Shown piece by piece: positions 10,894-20,055 of a stretch of DNA of 64,000 nt. The stretch spans positions 62,001 through 126,000 of the forward strand of contig NZ_FOZJ01000001.1 of the NCBI RefSeq assembly GCF_900114345.1, given 5' to 3'. The notes beneath the pieces are model-generated. The model did not search any database, was not told the DNA's origin, and saw nothing but the letters and a program-made list of their open reading frames with translations. This DNA is from Microbacterium sp. cf046 (GTDB lineage: Bacteria > Actinomycetota > Actinomycetes > Actinomycetales > Microbacteriaceae). The position numbers and the translations under genes are program-made. Position 1 is the stretch's first letter. Each line of letters starts with the position of its first letter.

Positions 10894-11916
10894 TCAGGCG
10901 GCCGAACCGGCGAGCTCCGACTCGCGCTCTGCGGCGCGGCGCTCCAGCGCCGAACCACCGGTGCCGATCTCGCAGCAGAACGTCGCCCGGTACGCGGTGG
11001 GAGTGGTCCCGAGCACCCGCGAGAAATTCTGTCGAAGGACGGATGCCGAGCCGAAGCCGCACTCGTACGCGATGCGATCCAGGCCCAGGTCGGTCTGCTC
11101 GAGCAGGCGCTGAGCGTGGATGATGCGCTGGCGTCCGAGCCAGGCCGCAGGGGTCGTGCCGTAGTCGGCCTTGAAGCGGCGGGCGAAGGTGCGCGGCGAC
11201 ATGTGGGCCTTCGTCGCGAGCTGGTCGACGGTGAGGTCCATCCGCAGGTTCTCCAGCATCCAGTCGGTGACCGGAGCGAGGGACAGGCTCGCGACCTCGG
11301 GCAGCGGGCGGAGGATGAACTGCGCCTGCCCGCCGTCGCGCTGGGGCGGAACGACCATACGGCGCGCGATCGTGTTGGTCATCTCGGCGCCGAGCTCCTG
11401 ACGGAGCAGGTGGAGGCAGGCATCCAGTCCCGCCGCCGTGCCGGCGCTGGTGATGATGCGGCCGTCCTGCACATACAGCACGTCCGGGTCGACGTCGATC
11501 GCGGGGTACATCGCCGCCATGCGGTCCGCGTACATCCAGTGCGTGGTCGCTTTGCGCCCATCGAGCACGCCGGCCGCCGCCAGGATGAACGAGCCGCTGC
11601 ACACGCTGAGCAGCCAGGCTCCGCGGGCGTCCGCGTGGCGCACGACATCGAGTACACGGGGGTCGGTGCGGCCCCACCACTCCTTCGGCGTCGGCGAGAC
11701 GACCACGAGATCGGCTTCGTAGGCGAACGAGAGGTCGTTGTCGACGTTGAGCGAGAAGCCGAGCTTGGACTGCACGACCCCGGGAGTCGGGGTCACGATG
11801 CGGAAGTCGAAGTTCGGGATGCCGTCATCGGTGCGATCGAGGCCGAATGCCTCGCACGCGACGCCGAACTCGAACGGCGCGAATCCGTCTTGGACGATGA
11901 CGGCGACGGTCTTCAT
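10894..11916 (-). CDS. GlxA-type transcriptional regulator (DJ-1/PfpI plus AraC HTH)
   Basis: The 340-residue protein has an N-terminal DJ-1/PfpI-like domain (KTVAVIVQDGFAPFEFG; VCSGSFILAAAG with the nucleophile-elbow cysteine) and a C-terminal AraC double helix-turn-helix (MSPRTFARRFKADYGTTPAAWL). ATG at 11916 follows GAGGAG at a good distance; a longer open frame upstream has no conserved content. Such regulators often control amine, quaternary ammonium or stress genes. The target here is unknown. A small membrane peptide is divergently encoded next to it. Confidence 0.88.
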   Translation of the reverse strand: MKTVAVIVQDGFAPFEFGVACEAFGLDRTDDGIPNFDFRIVTPTPGVVQSKLGFSLNVDNDLSFAYEADLVVVSPTPKEWWGRTDPRVLDVVRHADARGAWLLSVCSGSFILAAAGVLDGRKATTHWMYADRMAAMYPAIDVDPDVLYVQDGRIITSAGTAAGLDACLHLLRQELGAEMTNTIARRMVVPPQRDGGQAQFILRPLPEVASLSLAPVTDWMLENLRMDLTVDQLATKAHMSPRTFARRFKADYGTTPAAWLGRQRIIHAQRLLEQTDLGLDRIAYECGFGSASVLRQNFSRVLGTTPTAYRATFCCEIGTGGSALERRAAERESELAGSAA

Positions 11917-12049
11917 TGGGGTCTCCTCGAGGCTGTGCCGGACGATTTCGGGATGCCGTGCTGCGGCATCCGCTGCGTGGCAGTTTTCGTACGATGCGTG
12001 TCTATTCTGCCACTCGTGGCTGAATAACGTCAAGCGTAGCGTTACTGCC

Positions 12050-12166
12050 ATGTTGATGATCATTGCTCTCGGAGCCATTGCCGCCACCGCCATCGGCGCC
12101 TCGATCGTCGCTCTTCGGAACGACGGCTACCACCAGGTGCCGACCGACTACACCCGCCTTCCCTGA
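12050..12166 (+). CDS. 38-residue single-helix membrane protein
   Basis: This short frame encodes MLMIIALGAIAATAIGASI, one hydrophobic helix, followed by a soluble tail ending DGYHQVPTDYTRLP. From memory, small proteins with a DGYxxVPT tail recur in Microbacteriaceae, which supports it as a real gene. It is divergent from the AraC-type regulator and followed by a large palindrome. The function is unknown; a membrane-bound regulator or subunit is possible. Confidence 0.6.
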   Translation: MLMIIALGAIAATAIGASIVALRNDGYHQVPTDYTRLP

Positions 12167-12181
12167 CCCGCACGCCGCCTT

Positions 12182-12265
12182 CGCCGAACCCACAGGTCCG
12201 CGGCGAACCCACGCGTTCCCCGACACAGGAACGCATGGGTTCGCAACGAAGGGATGGGTTCGGCG
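12182..12265. repeat. nested palindromic repeat
   Basis: Four copies of a GCGAACCCA/GCCGAACCCA unit occur, two forward and two inverted. The inner arms 12203-12219 and 12228-12244 pair over 17 positions with one mismatch and an 8-base loop. The outer arms 12182-12192 and 12255-12265 (CGCCGAACCCA/TGGGTTCGGCG) are perfect. It could terminate the small gene and the convergent glycosyltransferase, or be a REP-like element. Confidence 0.8.
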
Positions 12266-12302
12266 CAGACGGCCGGAGACCCAGGCGTCAGAAGGCGGAA
12301 GT

Positions 12303-13544
12303 TCAGGCCGATACGCGGGCGTAGATGTCCGCCATCGCTGCGCTGCGCGAGGACTGACGGAAACGCTCGCGGATCGACGGGTCGGGCGAAACGCCCGTCC
12401 CGGCCACGATCTGCTCGGCCGCAGTGCGCAGAGTTGAGGCCAGTGCGCCGACGGAGCCATCCGCGACCTGCCAGTACCCGCTTCCGAGCTCGGCGCCGAT
12501 ATCGGGATCGCTCACGATCGCCGGCGTCCCCAGGGATGCCGCCTCGAACACGGTCATCCCCTGCGTCTCGAAGCCGATGGAGGTCTGCACGACCGCGTCG
12601 GCCGCCGCGATCCGGCGGAGCGTCTCGGCGTACGGCAGCCTGCCGGAGAACGAGACCGAATCCGTGAGGCCCAGCTTCTCGACCAGCCGCCGAGCCGCCT
12701 TCTCCTGCCCGCCGCCGCCGATGATCTCCACGTCCGCGTCGACCCCGGACGCCGCGATCGCCTCGAGGAAGGGGAGGAGGCGCTTCTCCGGGCTCATCCG
12801 GCCGAGCCAGACGAAGCGCGGCTTGCCGGGCGCCCGCACCGCCGGGCCCGCCGCGAGCGCGGCATCCAGCACGTCGTCATCGATCCCGTTCCACACGACG
12901 TCGACCGTCGGGAGCCCTCGACCCGCGACTGCGCCGTGCTGCTCCAGCCGTCGGCCGAAATGCGATGAGGGTGCCGTGACCGCGTCCGAGCGGCCGGCGA
13001 AACGGCGCAGATACGACCAGCCGTCGCGTCGGGGTTCGACCGGACCCGCGACCTCTCGCAGCGCACGGCGCTGCCACCGGTTGAGGAACCGCATCACCAT
13101 GCGCGGAAACGGCGCGGTTGCCTCGATGCCGACATCCACGCGATTGTGCATCGTGTGCACGACCGGCAGCCCGTGCCGCGCAGCGAACCGATGGCCGATG
13201 AACGCACCCCAGAAGTCGGCCTGAACGTGCACGACATCCACCGGAGGGCGCGACGCGAGCGCGTCGTCGACGAACCGGTCGGTGCGTCGCCCCGGCCACG
13301 AGAGCGAGTACTCGCGGTCGGGTGTGATCGGGATCGACGGCATGTCGACGTACGGCTCGACTCGCTGACGCTCGCTCAGTGCGAGTGCGGCGTCGTCCGC
13401 GCCGGCACGCGGACCGTGCATCTTCGGCGCGACGATCGTGACGGTGTGGCCGGCGCGCTCGAGGAAACGGCGCTGCAGCCGCATCGAGACCTGCGCCCCG
13501 CCGAGCGACTCGACGTGCTGGTCGCCGAACATCACGACGTGCAT
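12303..13544 (-). CDS. GT4 glycosyltransferase
   Basis: The 413-residue protein has the GT-B fold: an N-terminal acceptor domain starting HVVMFGDQHVESLGGAQVS and a C-terminal donor domain with FVWLGRMSPEKRLLPFLEAI and an ETQGMTVFEAASLGTPAIVSD acidic motif near residues 345-365, typical of retaining family 4 enzymes. It starts a few bases after the preceding GT4 gene, so the two form one unit. A role in glycolipid, mannoside or envelope glycan synthesis is likely. Donor and acceptor are unknown. Confidence 0.85.
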   Translation of the reverse strand: MHVVMFGDQHVESLGGAQVSMRLQRRFLERAGHTVTIVAPKMHGPRAGADDAALALSERQRVEPYVDMPSIPITPDREYSLSWPGRRTDRFVDDALASRPPVDVVHVQADFWGAFIGHRFAARHGLPVVHTMHNRVDVGIEATAPFPRMVMRFLNRWQRRALREVAGPVEPRRDGWSYLRRFAGRSDAVTAPSSHFGRRLEQHGAVAGRGLPTVDVVWNGIDDDVLDAALAAGPAVRAPGKPRFVWLGRMSPEKRLLPFLEAIAASGVDADVEIIGGGGQEKAARRLVEKLGLTDSVSFSGRLPYAETLRRIAAADAVVQTSIGFETQGMTVFEAASLGTPAIVSDPDIGAELGSGYWQVADGSVGALASTLRTAAEQIVAGTGVSPDPSIRERFRQSSRSAAMADIYARVSA

Positions 13545-13547
13545 CGG

Positions 13548-14768
13548 CTAGGCGGGCAGCGGGTCGCCGCGGTACAGCGCCTCGAACGTGTCGAGCGTGC
13601 GGTTGATGTCGTGGATCGCGACGCCGTCCAGCGACGCCTGCTGCATCCTGCGCCGTTCCGCGGGCTCCGCGGTGAGCACGTCGGTCAGCCGCGCTGCCAT
13701 CTCCTCGACGTTGCCCGGCTCGAAGAGGTAGCCGTTCTCACCGTCGTGCACGAGGTGGGGCAGCGCGACGGCGTCCGCCGCCACGATCGGCAGACCCGAC
13801 GCCATGGCCTCCATCGTGGCGATCGACTGCAGCTCGGCGATCGAGGCGATCGCGAACAGGCTCGCGCGGCTGTAGAGGGTCCGCAGCTCTTCTTCGGGCG
13901 CATGGCCGTGGAACGTGACGCGGGTGTCCAGGCCGAGGGAGTGTGCCAGCGTCTCGAGGTTCTTGCGCTGGTCGCCACCGCCCACCAGGTCGACGTGCAC
14001 GTCGAGCTTCGGATCGAGCAGCGCGACGGCCTTCAACAGGACGTCGATGTGCTTCTCGGTGGTGAGTCGGCCCACGAAGAGGATGCGGTTCGCATCGCGC
14101 GGAGTGAGATCCGGACGATAGTTCGCCCGGTCGATCCCGCAGCTGATCGGGATGACACCGGTGATGTCGATCGTCGCCTCGAGGAAGTCCGCGGCCTTGC
14201 GGGTGGGCGTGGTCACCGCGCGGGTCATGTCGAACGTGCGCTTGGCGTCGGCCCAGGCGAGATCGAGCATCACCTGGTTCAGCGAGTGCGGCAGCGTGGT
14301 GAAGTCGAGGATGTTCTCGGCCATCACGTGGTTGGTCGCGATGATCGGGATGCCGCGCTTGCGCGCCTCTCGCGCAAGGCCCCGGCCGATCACGATGTGC
14401 GACTGGATGTGCACGACATCGGGCTTGACCGCGTCCAGCGCCCGGCGGGCATGATGCTTGGACATCCACGGCAGCACGAACGTGAGCCAGTCGTGCGGGA
14501 ACCACCGCCAGGACGGCAGCCGGTGCATCGTCATCGGCTGGCCCTCGATGACCTCGGTTGCGGTGCCGCTCGTCCAGTGCGTCGCGCTCGGCGCCATCAC
14601 GTGGACGTCGTGTCCGCGTGCGACGAGCCCGGCGGCGAGGCGCTCGGCGAACCGCGCGGCACCGTTCACATGCGGCGAGAACGTGTCGGCACCGATGAGC
14701 ACCGTCAGGGGTCGATGATCGTCCGGCTCGGCGGCGCGAGGATCGTCGGGCGTCTCGGACGGGGTCAC
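13548..14768 (-). CDS. GT4 glycosyltransferase (PimB/MgtA-like)
   Basis: The 406-residue GT-B enzyme opens with the glycine-rich acceptor loop IGADTFSPHVNGAARF, contains ILFVGRLTTEKHIDVLL in the donor domain and an ELQSIATMEAMASGLPIV acidic motif near residues 310-330. These match actinobacterial mannosyltransferases acting on phosphatidylinositol or glycolipids. The GTG at 14768 is used. It is translated just ahead of a second GT4 gene, suggesting consecutive sugar additions. The exact acceptor is not readable. Confidence 0.85.
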   Translation of the reverse strand: MTPSETPDDPRAAEPDDHRPLTVLIGADTFSPHVNGAARFAERLAAGLVARGHDVHVMAPSATHWTSGTATEVIEGQPMTMHRLPSWRWFPHDWLTFVLPWMSKHHARRALDAVKPDVVHIQSHIVIGRGLAREARKRGIPIIATNHVMAENILDFTTLPHSLNQVMLDLAWADAKRTFDMTRAVTTPTRKAADFLEATIDITGVIPISCGIDRANYRPDLTPRDANRILFVGRLTTEKHIDVLLKAVALLDPKLDVHVDLVGGGDQRKNLETLAHSLGLDTRVTFHGHAPEEELRTLYSRASLFAIASIAELQSIATMEAMASGLPIVAADAVALPHLVHDGENGYLFEPGNVEEMAARLTDVLTAEPAERRRMQQASLDGVAIHDINRTLDTFEALYRGDPLPA

Positions 14769-14897
14769 GGGATGCTGGTTGCCTATCTCTGCGCGGGGGC
14801 GGGTCGCACGAGGTCGGTGCAGGTGCGATCCAACTGTACCCGAGGCCCCTCGACGACCCTGGGACAGGGCTCAGGGATCACCTCGTACCCTGGTGGC

Positions 14898-15488
14898 ATG
14901 CCCCGATTGCACGCCGATGCCGACAGGACGCGCTGGGTCCCGATCACGGACTCGCTCGGTTTCGGAGGCCGGCGGCACCGGAAGGCGGCGATCCGGATGC
15001 TGCTCGCGCAGGCGAGCCGCGCGCTCGGCGCGGAGGAGCGCCCGGGAGGGGGATTCACCGCCTGGGCGATGAGCCAGGCAACGCCGTTCCTGATGCGCCG
15101 GGCCGCGGGGCGCGTGCTGGCCTGGGTGTGGAAGGCCGACCCCGAGCTGCTGGTGGTGATGGCGCAGGTGCAGGAGGCCACGTCTCAGCTGCGCGCGGCG
15201 CGGGCGAGCATGCCGATGGAGTACGACGACACCGAGACGTTCCGCGGCACGTACCTGGGGGTCGGTGAGAAGCTCGCCATCCCGCTTCCCGCCGACCAGC
15301 GCACACCGCCCTTCGCGACCTACACCTGGGACACCGGCACCCATTTCGTCACCGTGACCGCGGTCTGCAGCGACCGCGAGCGGTTCGGCACGGTGATCGG
15401 CGCGGTCGACGATCTCGCCCGCGGTCTGCGGATCGGCGACGACGTCGCGCTCGGAGAGTCGCCCACCGTCTTGCGCATCGAGCCCTGA
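14898..15488 (+). CDS. conserved hypothetical protein
   Basis: This 196-residue protein begins MPRLHADADRTRWVPITDS and has no signal peptide, membrane helix or motif I recognise. The middle is alpha-helical and Arg/Ala-rich, and the C-terminal half looks like a small beta fold. The ATG at 14898 was chosen because the open frame further upstream is antisense to the glycosyltransferase genes. It is divergent from those genes and lies 81 bases ahead of the LuxR regulator. Confidence 0.65.
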   Translation: MPRLHADADRTRWVPITDSLGFGGRRHRKAAIRMLLAQASRALGAEERPGGGFTAWAMSQATPFLMRRAAGRVLAWVWKADPELLVVMAQVQEATSQLRAARASMPMEYDDTETFRGTYLGVGEKLAIPLPADQRTPPFATYTWDTGTHFVTVTAVCSDRERFGTVIGAVDDLARGLRIGDDVALGESPTVLRIEP

Positions 15489-15569
15489 GGTTTCGCCGTA
15501 GCGCAGTAATGTGTGCGTGCGGCAGCGATCACGCGCCGCCGACGACCGGTCTCACGGGGAGGGATCGAA

Positions 15570-17585
15570 ATGCTCCGCGCCATGATCGAGCGACCGCCGC
15601 TCCTGGCGGCCCTCGAGGGGCGCCGCGGCTTCGTCGCGATCATGGCCGCTGCCGGTTCGGGCAAGACCACGCTGCTCAGGCAGTGGGAGGCCGCCGACCC
15701 GAGGCCGTTCGTGTGGGTCGCGCCTGATGACGCCGGCGAGGTGCAGCGGCTGGCCTCCCTGCTGACGGACGCCGCCGCGCCGTTCGTGCTCGTGCTCGAT
15801 GACATCCATCGGCATCCGGACGCCGGCTCCGCGCTGCTGGGCGCCATCACCGGCCTCACGCTGCCTCCCGGAGTCGGGGTGGCCGTCGCCGGTCGCGAAC
15901 TCGAGCGCCGGGCCCACTCGCGACTGCGACTGCGGCCGGAGCTGATCGAGATCTCGGATGCGGAGCTTGCCCTCGACGTTCCCGCCGCCACGACGGTTCT
16001 CGGTGACGGCGTCGACGAGGCGACCGTCCGGCGGCTCGTGCGCCAGACCGACGGCTGGGCAGCGGGGCTGCAGCTCGCCCGGATCTTCCTCGGTCGATCC
16101 GATTCCGAGGAGTTCACCGGCGCGGACCGCCTCGTGCGCGAATACGTCGAGACGGAAGTCCTCGACGAGCTGGATGCCGACCTCATCGACTTCATGCTCG
16201 GCTGCGCGCCGTTCGAGGAGCTCACCGGTCCGTTCTGCGACGCGGTGCTCGGCGTGACCGATGCGCAGGCGCGGCTGGAGCTGCTCGAGCGCCGCCACCT
16301 CTTCATGGCTGCGATCGATCGGGAGGGGCAGCGGTTCCGGTGGCAGCCGCTCGTCCGCGAAGCACTGGCGGCCGAACTCCTCCGACGCGATCCTTCGCGT
16401 GCGAGACGACTGCGCACCGCTGGCGCCGATTGGCTCGCCGAGCACGGCGCCGCCCGGGAGGCGCTCGCCCTGCGCCTGGCGAACGGCGATCGCGAGCAGG
16501 CGCTGCAGCTCCTGTCGGAGGTCGTCCTGCCGATGTTCTACGGCGGCAGCCTCGACCAGATCGTCGACATCATCCACGACATCGGTCCCGACATCGCCGT
16601 CACCCACGGATATCTGGCGACGATGTTCGCCTACGCGGGCATGATGACCGGCGACGCCGTGTGCGCCCGACGGTGGACACGCGCCGCCGGCGACTTCTAC
16701 CTCGCGCATTCGTTCGGCGACATCGATGAGCAGGTCGCGTTCCTGACGCTGCGCGCGCACCTGTGCGCCGACGGTGTGCACCGCATGCGGCTCGACGCCG
16801 ACGCCGCCCGCGTGCGGGTGAAGGAGTCGAGCCCCTGGCGCGCGCCCGCGCTCATGCTCAGCGGCATCGCCGCCGGGCTGTGCGGCGACACCGCGGCGGC
16901 TGCGGCGACACTCGACGAGGCCATCCACGTCAGCCGTGAGAGCGGAGCAGTCCCAGCGCTCGTGCTGGCACTCGCCGAGCGGCTCGAGCTGAGCACGCGG
17001 CGAGCGACCGAGCAGGAGATCGACGAAGCGGTGCAGGCGGCCCAGAGTGCGCCGTATGCGCACTACCCCCACTCCGCGCTCTCATTCGCCCTGCGTGCGG
17101 AGTCCGCCGCGGCTGCGGGAGACCACCGTGCGGCACGTGCCGCACTCGCGAGTGCCAACGCGTTCCGCCCGGTTCTGGGACGGGAGATGCCGTGGCTCGC
17201 CGTGCAGGTACGGCTGCACGTGGCTCGCGCGATGGCCGCGCTGGGCGATGTGGTCGGAGCGCGCGTCGTGCTGGCGGAGGCCGAGGAGGTTCTCGTCGCG
17301 ATGCCCGATCCCGGTGTGCTCAGCACCCGAGCGAGCGACCTGGCGAGGGTTCTGCGGCCATTGGGCGACGCGGCTACGACGGGCGCCAGTCTGCTGACCA
17401 CAGCGGAGCTGCGCCTGCTCCCGTTGCTGACCAGTCACCTGTCGTTCGAGGAGATCGGCGAGCGACTGCACCTGTCGCGCAACACGATCAAGACGCAGGC
17501 CGCGTCCGTCTACCGCAAGCTCGGGGTCTCATCTCGATCCGAAGCGGTCGAGCACGCGGCCCGGCTGGGCCTCGTCGACGCGTGA
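15570..17585 (+). CDS. LuxR-family regulator with AAA-like ATPase domain (LAL/MalT type)
   Basis: The 671-residue protein has a Walker A motif (AAAGSGKTTLLRQW, about residues 26-39) and a Walker B-like FVLVLDDIHRHP. A long helical repeat middle follows, then a LuxR C-terminal HTH (LTTAELRLLPLL ... SFEEIGERLHLSRNTIK ... VYRKLGVSSRSEAVEHA). ATG at 15570 lies seven bases after GGGGAGGG. LAL regulators sense a small molecule through the middle domain. It is convergent with the arylsulfatase, with overlapping terminators, so a link in regulation is possible but unproven. Confidence 0.9.
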   Translation: MLRAMIERPPLLAALEGRRGFVAIMAAAGSGKTTLLRQWEAADPRPFVWVAPDDAGEVQRLASLLTDAAAPFVLVLDDIHRHPDAGSALLGAITGLTLPPGVGVAVAGRELERRAHSRLRLRPELIEISDAELALDVPAATTVLGDGVDEATVRRLVRQTDGWAAGLQLARIFLGRSDSEEFTGADRLVREYVETEVLDELDADLIDFMLGCAPFEELTGPFCDAVLGVTDAQARLELLERRHLFMAAIDREGQRFRWQPLVREALAAELLRRDPSRARRLRTAGADWLAEHGAAREALALRLANGDREQALQLLSEVVLPMFYGGSLDQIVDIIHDIGPDIAVTHGYLATMFAYAGMMTGDAVCARRWTRAAGDFYLAHSFGDIDEQVAFLTLRAHLCADGVHRMRLDADAARVRVKESSPWRAPALMLSGIAAGLCGDTAAAAATLDEAIHVSRESGAVPALVLALAERLELSTRRATEQEIDEAVQAAQSAPYAHYPHSALSFALRAESAAAAGDHRAARAALASANAFRPVLGREMPWLAVQVRLHVARAMAALGDVVGARVVLAEAEEVLVAMPDPGVLSTRASDLARVLRPLGDAATTGASLLTTAELRLLPLLTSHLSFEEIGERLHLSRNTIKTQAASVYRKLGVSSRSEAVEHAARLGLVDA

Positions 17586-17597
17586 GCGCTGCTCACG
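17581..17597. terminator. hairpin containing both convergent stop codons
   Basis: CGTGAGC-GCT-GCTCACG is a perfect palindrome. It contains the luxR stop (17583-17585) and, on the other strand, the sulfatase stop (17593-17595). With only seven bases between the coding regions, it is the only visible terminator for either gene. Confidence 0.55.
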
Positions 17598-20001
17598 ACT
17601 CGATATGACGGACGTGCTGCCCGGCGACCTCGGCATGGTGCAGCGCCGCCTGCTCGCGTGATCCCGGCTGCCGCACGTCGAAGTCCACGCGATGGATCGT
17701 GCCGGCGAACGGGAACGGCGCCCGGTCGGCGTACACCGGATCGACGACCTCGCCGTTGTCGCGGCCGATGTCCATGCCCGAATAGCCGTTGAACATGATC
17801 GGCACGGTGTGCTCCATGCGGCCGCCGCCGACCTGCTCGTCGTTCACCCAGAGCGTGACCTCGCCGGCCGGCGCCATGACGGCGGCATCCGCGTCGAAGT
17901 CCATGCGCAGCGTCACCTCGCCGCTCGGCAGGGTGCCGTCGGCCCGCTGGTGGTACGCCTCCACCCCCATGAAGCTGTAGGTGTGGTGCAGGATGCCGCC
18001 GTCGATGAAGAGGCTGAATCCGCCGAGGTGGTCGAACGCCGCCACGATCACGCCGTCGGCTCCCTCCGGAGGAACCGTCAGGTGCGCCGAGATCGAGTAC
18101 GAACGGTTCATGATCGGCGGGATGATCCCGGCGGGCGAGTTCTGCACGTCCGCCCCCCAGTAGGTCCACCGCGTCTGCTCGCGCAGCGGGGGGACGATGC
18201 CGAAGAACGCCGACATGCCGCCGAGCAGCGGGAGGACCTTGTTCGCCTCCGCTTCGCGCCACCACAGGTCGGCGAGTTCCCGCACTTCGTCCGGATGCGC
18301 GTCGGCGACGTCCGTCGCCTGCGAGAAGTCGTCCGGCAGGTGGTAGAGCTCCCACTCCAGCTGATCGGGGTCGAAGACCCCCGGTGCGAACCGCCGGATC
18401 GTCGCCGGCGTTGCGTCCCACGGGATGCGCGGCAGCATGCAGGACGCCCACCACCCGTCCCGGTACATGCCGCGGTTGCCGTAGATCTCGAAGTACTGCT
18501 GCGGGTGATGCTCGGCCGCCTCCGATGACTCGAAGGATGCCGCGAAGCTGGCGCCGGCCATCGGGGCCTGCTCGATGCCGTCCACGGTGAGCGGCTGCGG
18601 GATGCCGGCGACGTCCAGTACCGTGGGCCCGATGTCGTTGACATGGGCGAACTGCGAGCGCAAGGCTCCGGCATCCGTGATGCGGGCGGGCCACTGCACG
18701 ACCATCGGGTTGCGCGTGCCGCCGAGGTGGGACGCGACCTGCTTGCCCCAGCGGAACGGGGTGTTGCCCGCCCACGCCCAGGCGGCTGAGCAGTGCGGGG
18801 CGGTGTCGGGCCCGCCCCACGCCTCGAGACCACCGTGGGCGTCGATCAGGGCACGCTGCTGGTCGGCGGTGAGCGGGATGCCGTTCTGCATCGTGAGCTC
18901 GTTGAACGACCCGGTCAGCGTGCCCTCGAGCGAGGCGCCGTTGTCGCCCCAGATGTAGATCACGAGGGTGTTGTCCCACTCCCCCATCCGCTCGATCTCG
19001 TCGAAGAGCCGGCCGACGTTGTGGTCCGCGTTCTCCTGATAGCCCGCGTAGACCTCCATCTGCCGCGCGTAGAGTCGCCGCTCGTCCTCCGAGAGCGAGT
19101 CCCATGCCGGGAAGGCATCGTCGCGGGGCGTGAGCTCGGCCGATGCGGGCACCACGCCGAGCTCCTGCTGGCGCTGGAAGGTGCGCTCGCGGTAGCTGTC
19201 CCATCCGTCGTCGAACATGCCCCGGTACGCCGCCGACCACTCCTCGGGAACGTGGTGGGGTGCGTGCGCGCAGCCGGTCGAGTAGTACAGGAACCAGGGC
19301 TTGTCCGCCTTGTGCGCACGCGTTCCATGCAGCCAGGCGATGGCCTTGTCGGTGAGCGCGTCCGGCAGGTAGAAGTCGCGGTCGGTCGGGCCGCCGTACG
19401 CGTGGTCCACCGCGTCGTTCTCGTAGATCATCGGGTCGTACTGCCCGGACTCGCCGGAGAGGAATCCCCAGAAGTAGTCGAAGCCCCATCCGCTCGGCCA
19501 GCGGTCGAACGGACCGGCCGGTCCCTGCGCGCGGCTCGGCGTGAGGTGCCATTTGCCGATCGCGCCGGTGGAGTAGCCGTTCTGCTGCAGGATCTTCGGG
19601 AACGGTGCGCAGTCCTTCGGCACGACTCCCGAGTACCCGGGGAACGGGCCCGACAGCTCGCCCACCGAGCCGAACCCGACCCGATGATGGTTCCGGCCGG
19701 TCAGCAGCGACGCACGGGTGGGCGAGCACAGTGCGGCAGTGTGCATCGCGGTGTACCGCAGGCCCCCGTCCGCCAGCCGGGTGAGGTTCGGTGTGGCGAT
19801 CGGTCCGCCGAAGGTCGACGCCTGCCCGTATCCGGCGTCGTCGATGAGCACGACCAGCACATTCGGGGCACCGTCCGGCGGCCGGACGTCCTGCACGATC
19901 GACCAGTCGGGCGTGGATTCGGCCAGCGTCCGGCCGGCGGTGCCGGCGAAGACGGCGTCGCGGATCGGCAGGTGCAGACGGTCGATGTCGGGCTGGCTCA
20001 T
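17593..20001 (-). CDS. arylsulfatase (type I, formylglycine-dependent)
   Basis: The 802-residue enzyme has the sulfatase core: metal ligands in VVLIDDAGYGQ (Asp54, Asp55) and the activation motif CSPTRAS, in which Cys92 would be converted to formylglycine. A conserved TGRNHH motif follows. The C-terminal 250 residues form a beta-rich concanavalin-like module common in long arylsulfatases. No signal peptide is visible, so it is probably cytoplasmic. It would release sulfate from aryl or alkyl sulfate esters. No formylglycine-generating enzyme lies in the window. Confidence 0.92.
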   Translation of the reverse strand: MSQPDIDRLHLPIRDAVFAGTAGRTLAESTPDWSIVQDVRPPDGAPNVLVVLIDDAGYGQASTFGGPIATPNLTRLADGGLRYTAMHTAALCSPTRASLLTGRNHHRVGFGSVGELSGPFPGYSGVVPKDCAPFPKILQQNGYSTGAIGKWHLTPSRAQGPAGPFDRWPSGWGFDYFWGFLSGESGQYDPMIYENDAVDHAYGGPTDRDFYLPDALTDKAIAWLHGTRAHKADKPWFLYYSTGCAHAPHHVPEEWSAAYRGMFDDGWDSYRERTFQRQQELGVVPASAELTPRDDAFPAWDSLSEDERRLYARQMEVYAGYQENADHNVGRLFDEIERMGEWDNTLVIYIWGDNGASLEGTLTGSFNELTMQNGIPLTADQQRALIDAHGGLEAWGGPDTAPHCSAAWAWAGNTPFRWGKQVASHLGGTRNPMVVQWPARITDAGALRSQFAHVNDIGPTVLDVAGIPQPLTVDGIEQAPMAGASFAASFESSEAAEHHPQQYFEIYGNRGMYRDGWWASCMLPRIPWDATPATIRRFAPGVFDPDQLEWELYHLPDDFSQATDVADAHPDEVRELADLWWREAEANKVLPLLGGMSAFFGIVPPLREQTRWTYWGADVQNSPAGIIPPIMNRSYSISAHLTVPPEGADGVIVAAFDHLGGFSLFIDGGILHHTYSFMGVEAYHQRADGTLPSGEVTLRMDFDADAAVMAPAGEVTLWVNDEQVGGGRMEHTVPIMFNGYSGMDIGRDNGEVVDPVYADRAPFPFAGTIHRVDFDVRQPGSREQAALHHAEVAGQHVRHIES

Positions 20002-20036
20002 CGTGACAGCATCCCGCCGCGCCGGAGCACCGGCAT

Positions 20037-20051
20037 CACCCCGGCGGGGTG
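20037..20051 (-). terminator. short hairpin after AI-2E gene
   Basis: CACCCCG-G-CGGGGTG is a perfect 7-bp inverted repeat just after the stop of the membrane protein gene (20056) and before the sulfatase start. It could separate the two transcripts. Confidence 0.45.
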
Positions 20052-20055
20052 AAGG

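Noticed and set aside
13146..14897. Upstream extension of the 196-residue hypothetical protein
   Set aside because: It is antisense to two GT4 genes and lacks conserved content; the start at 14898 fits the intergenic region.
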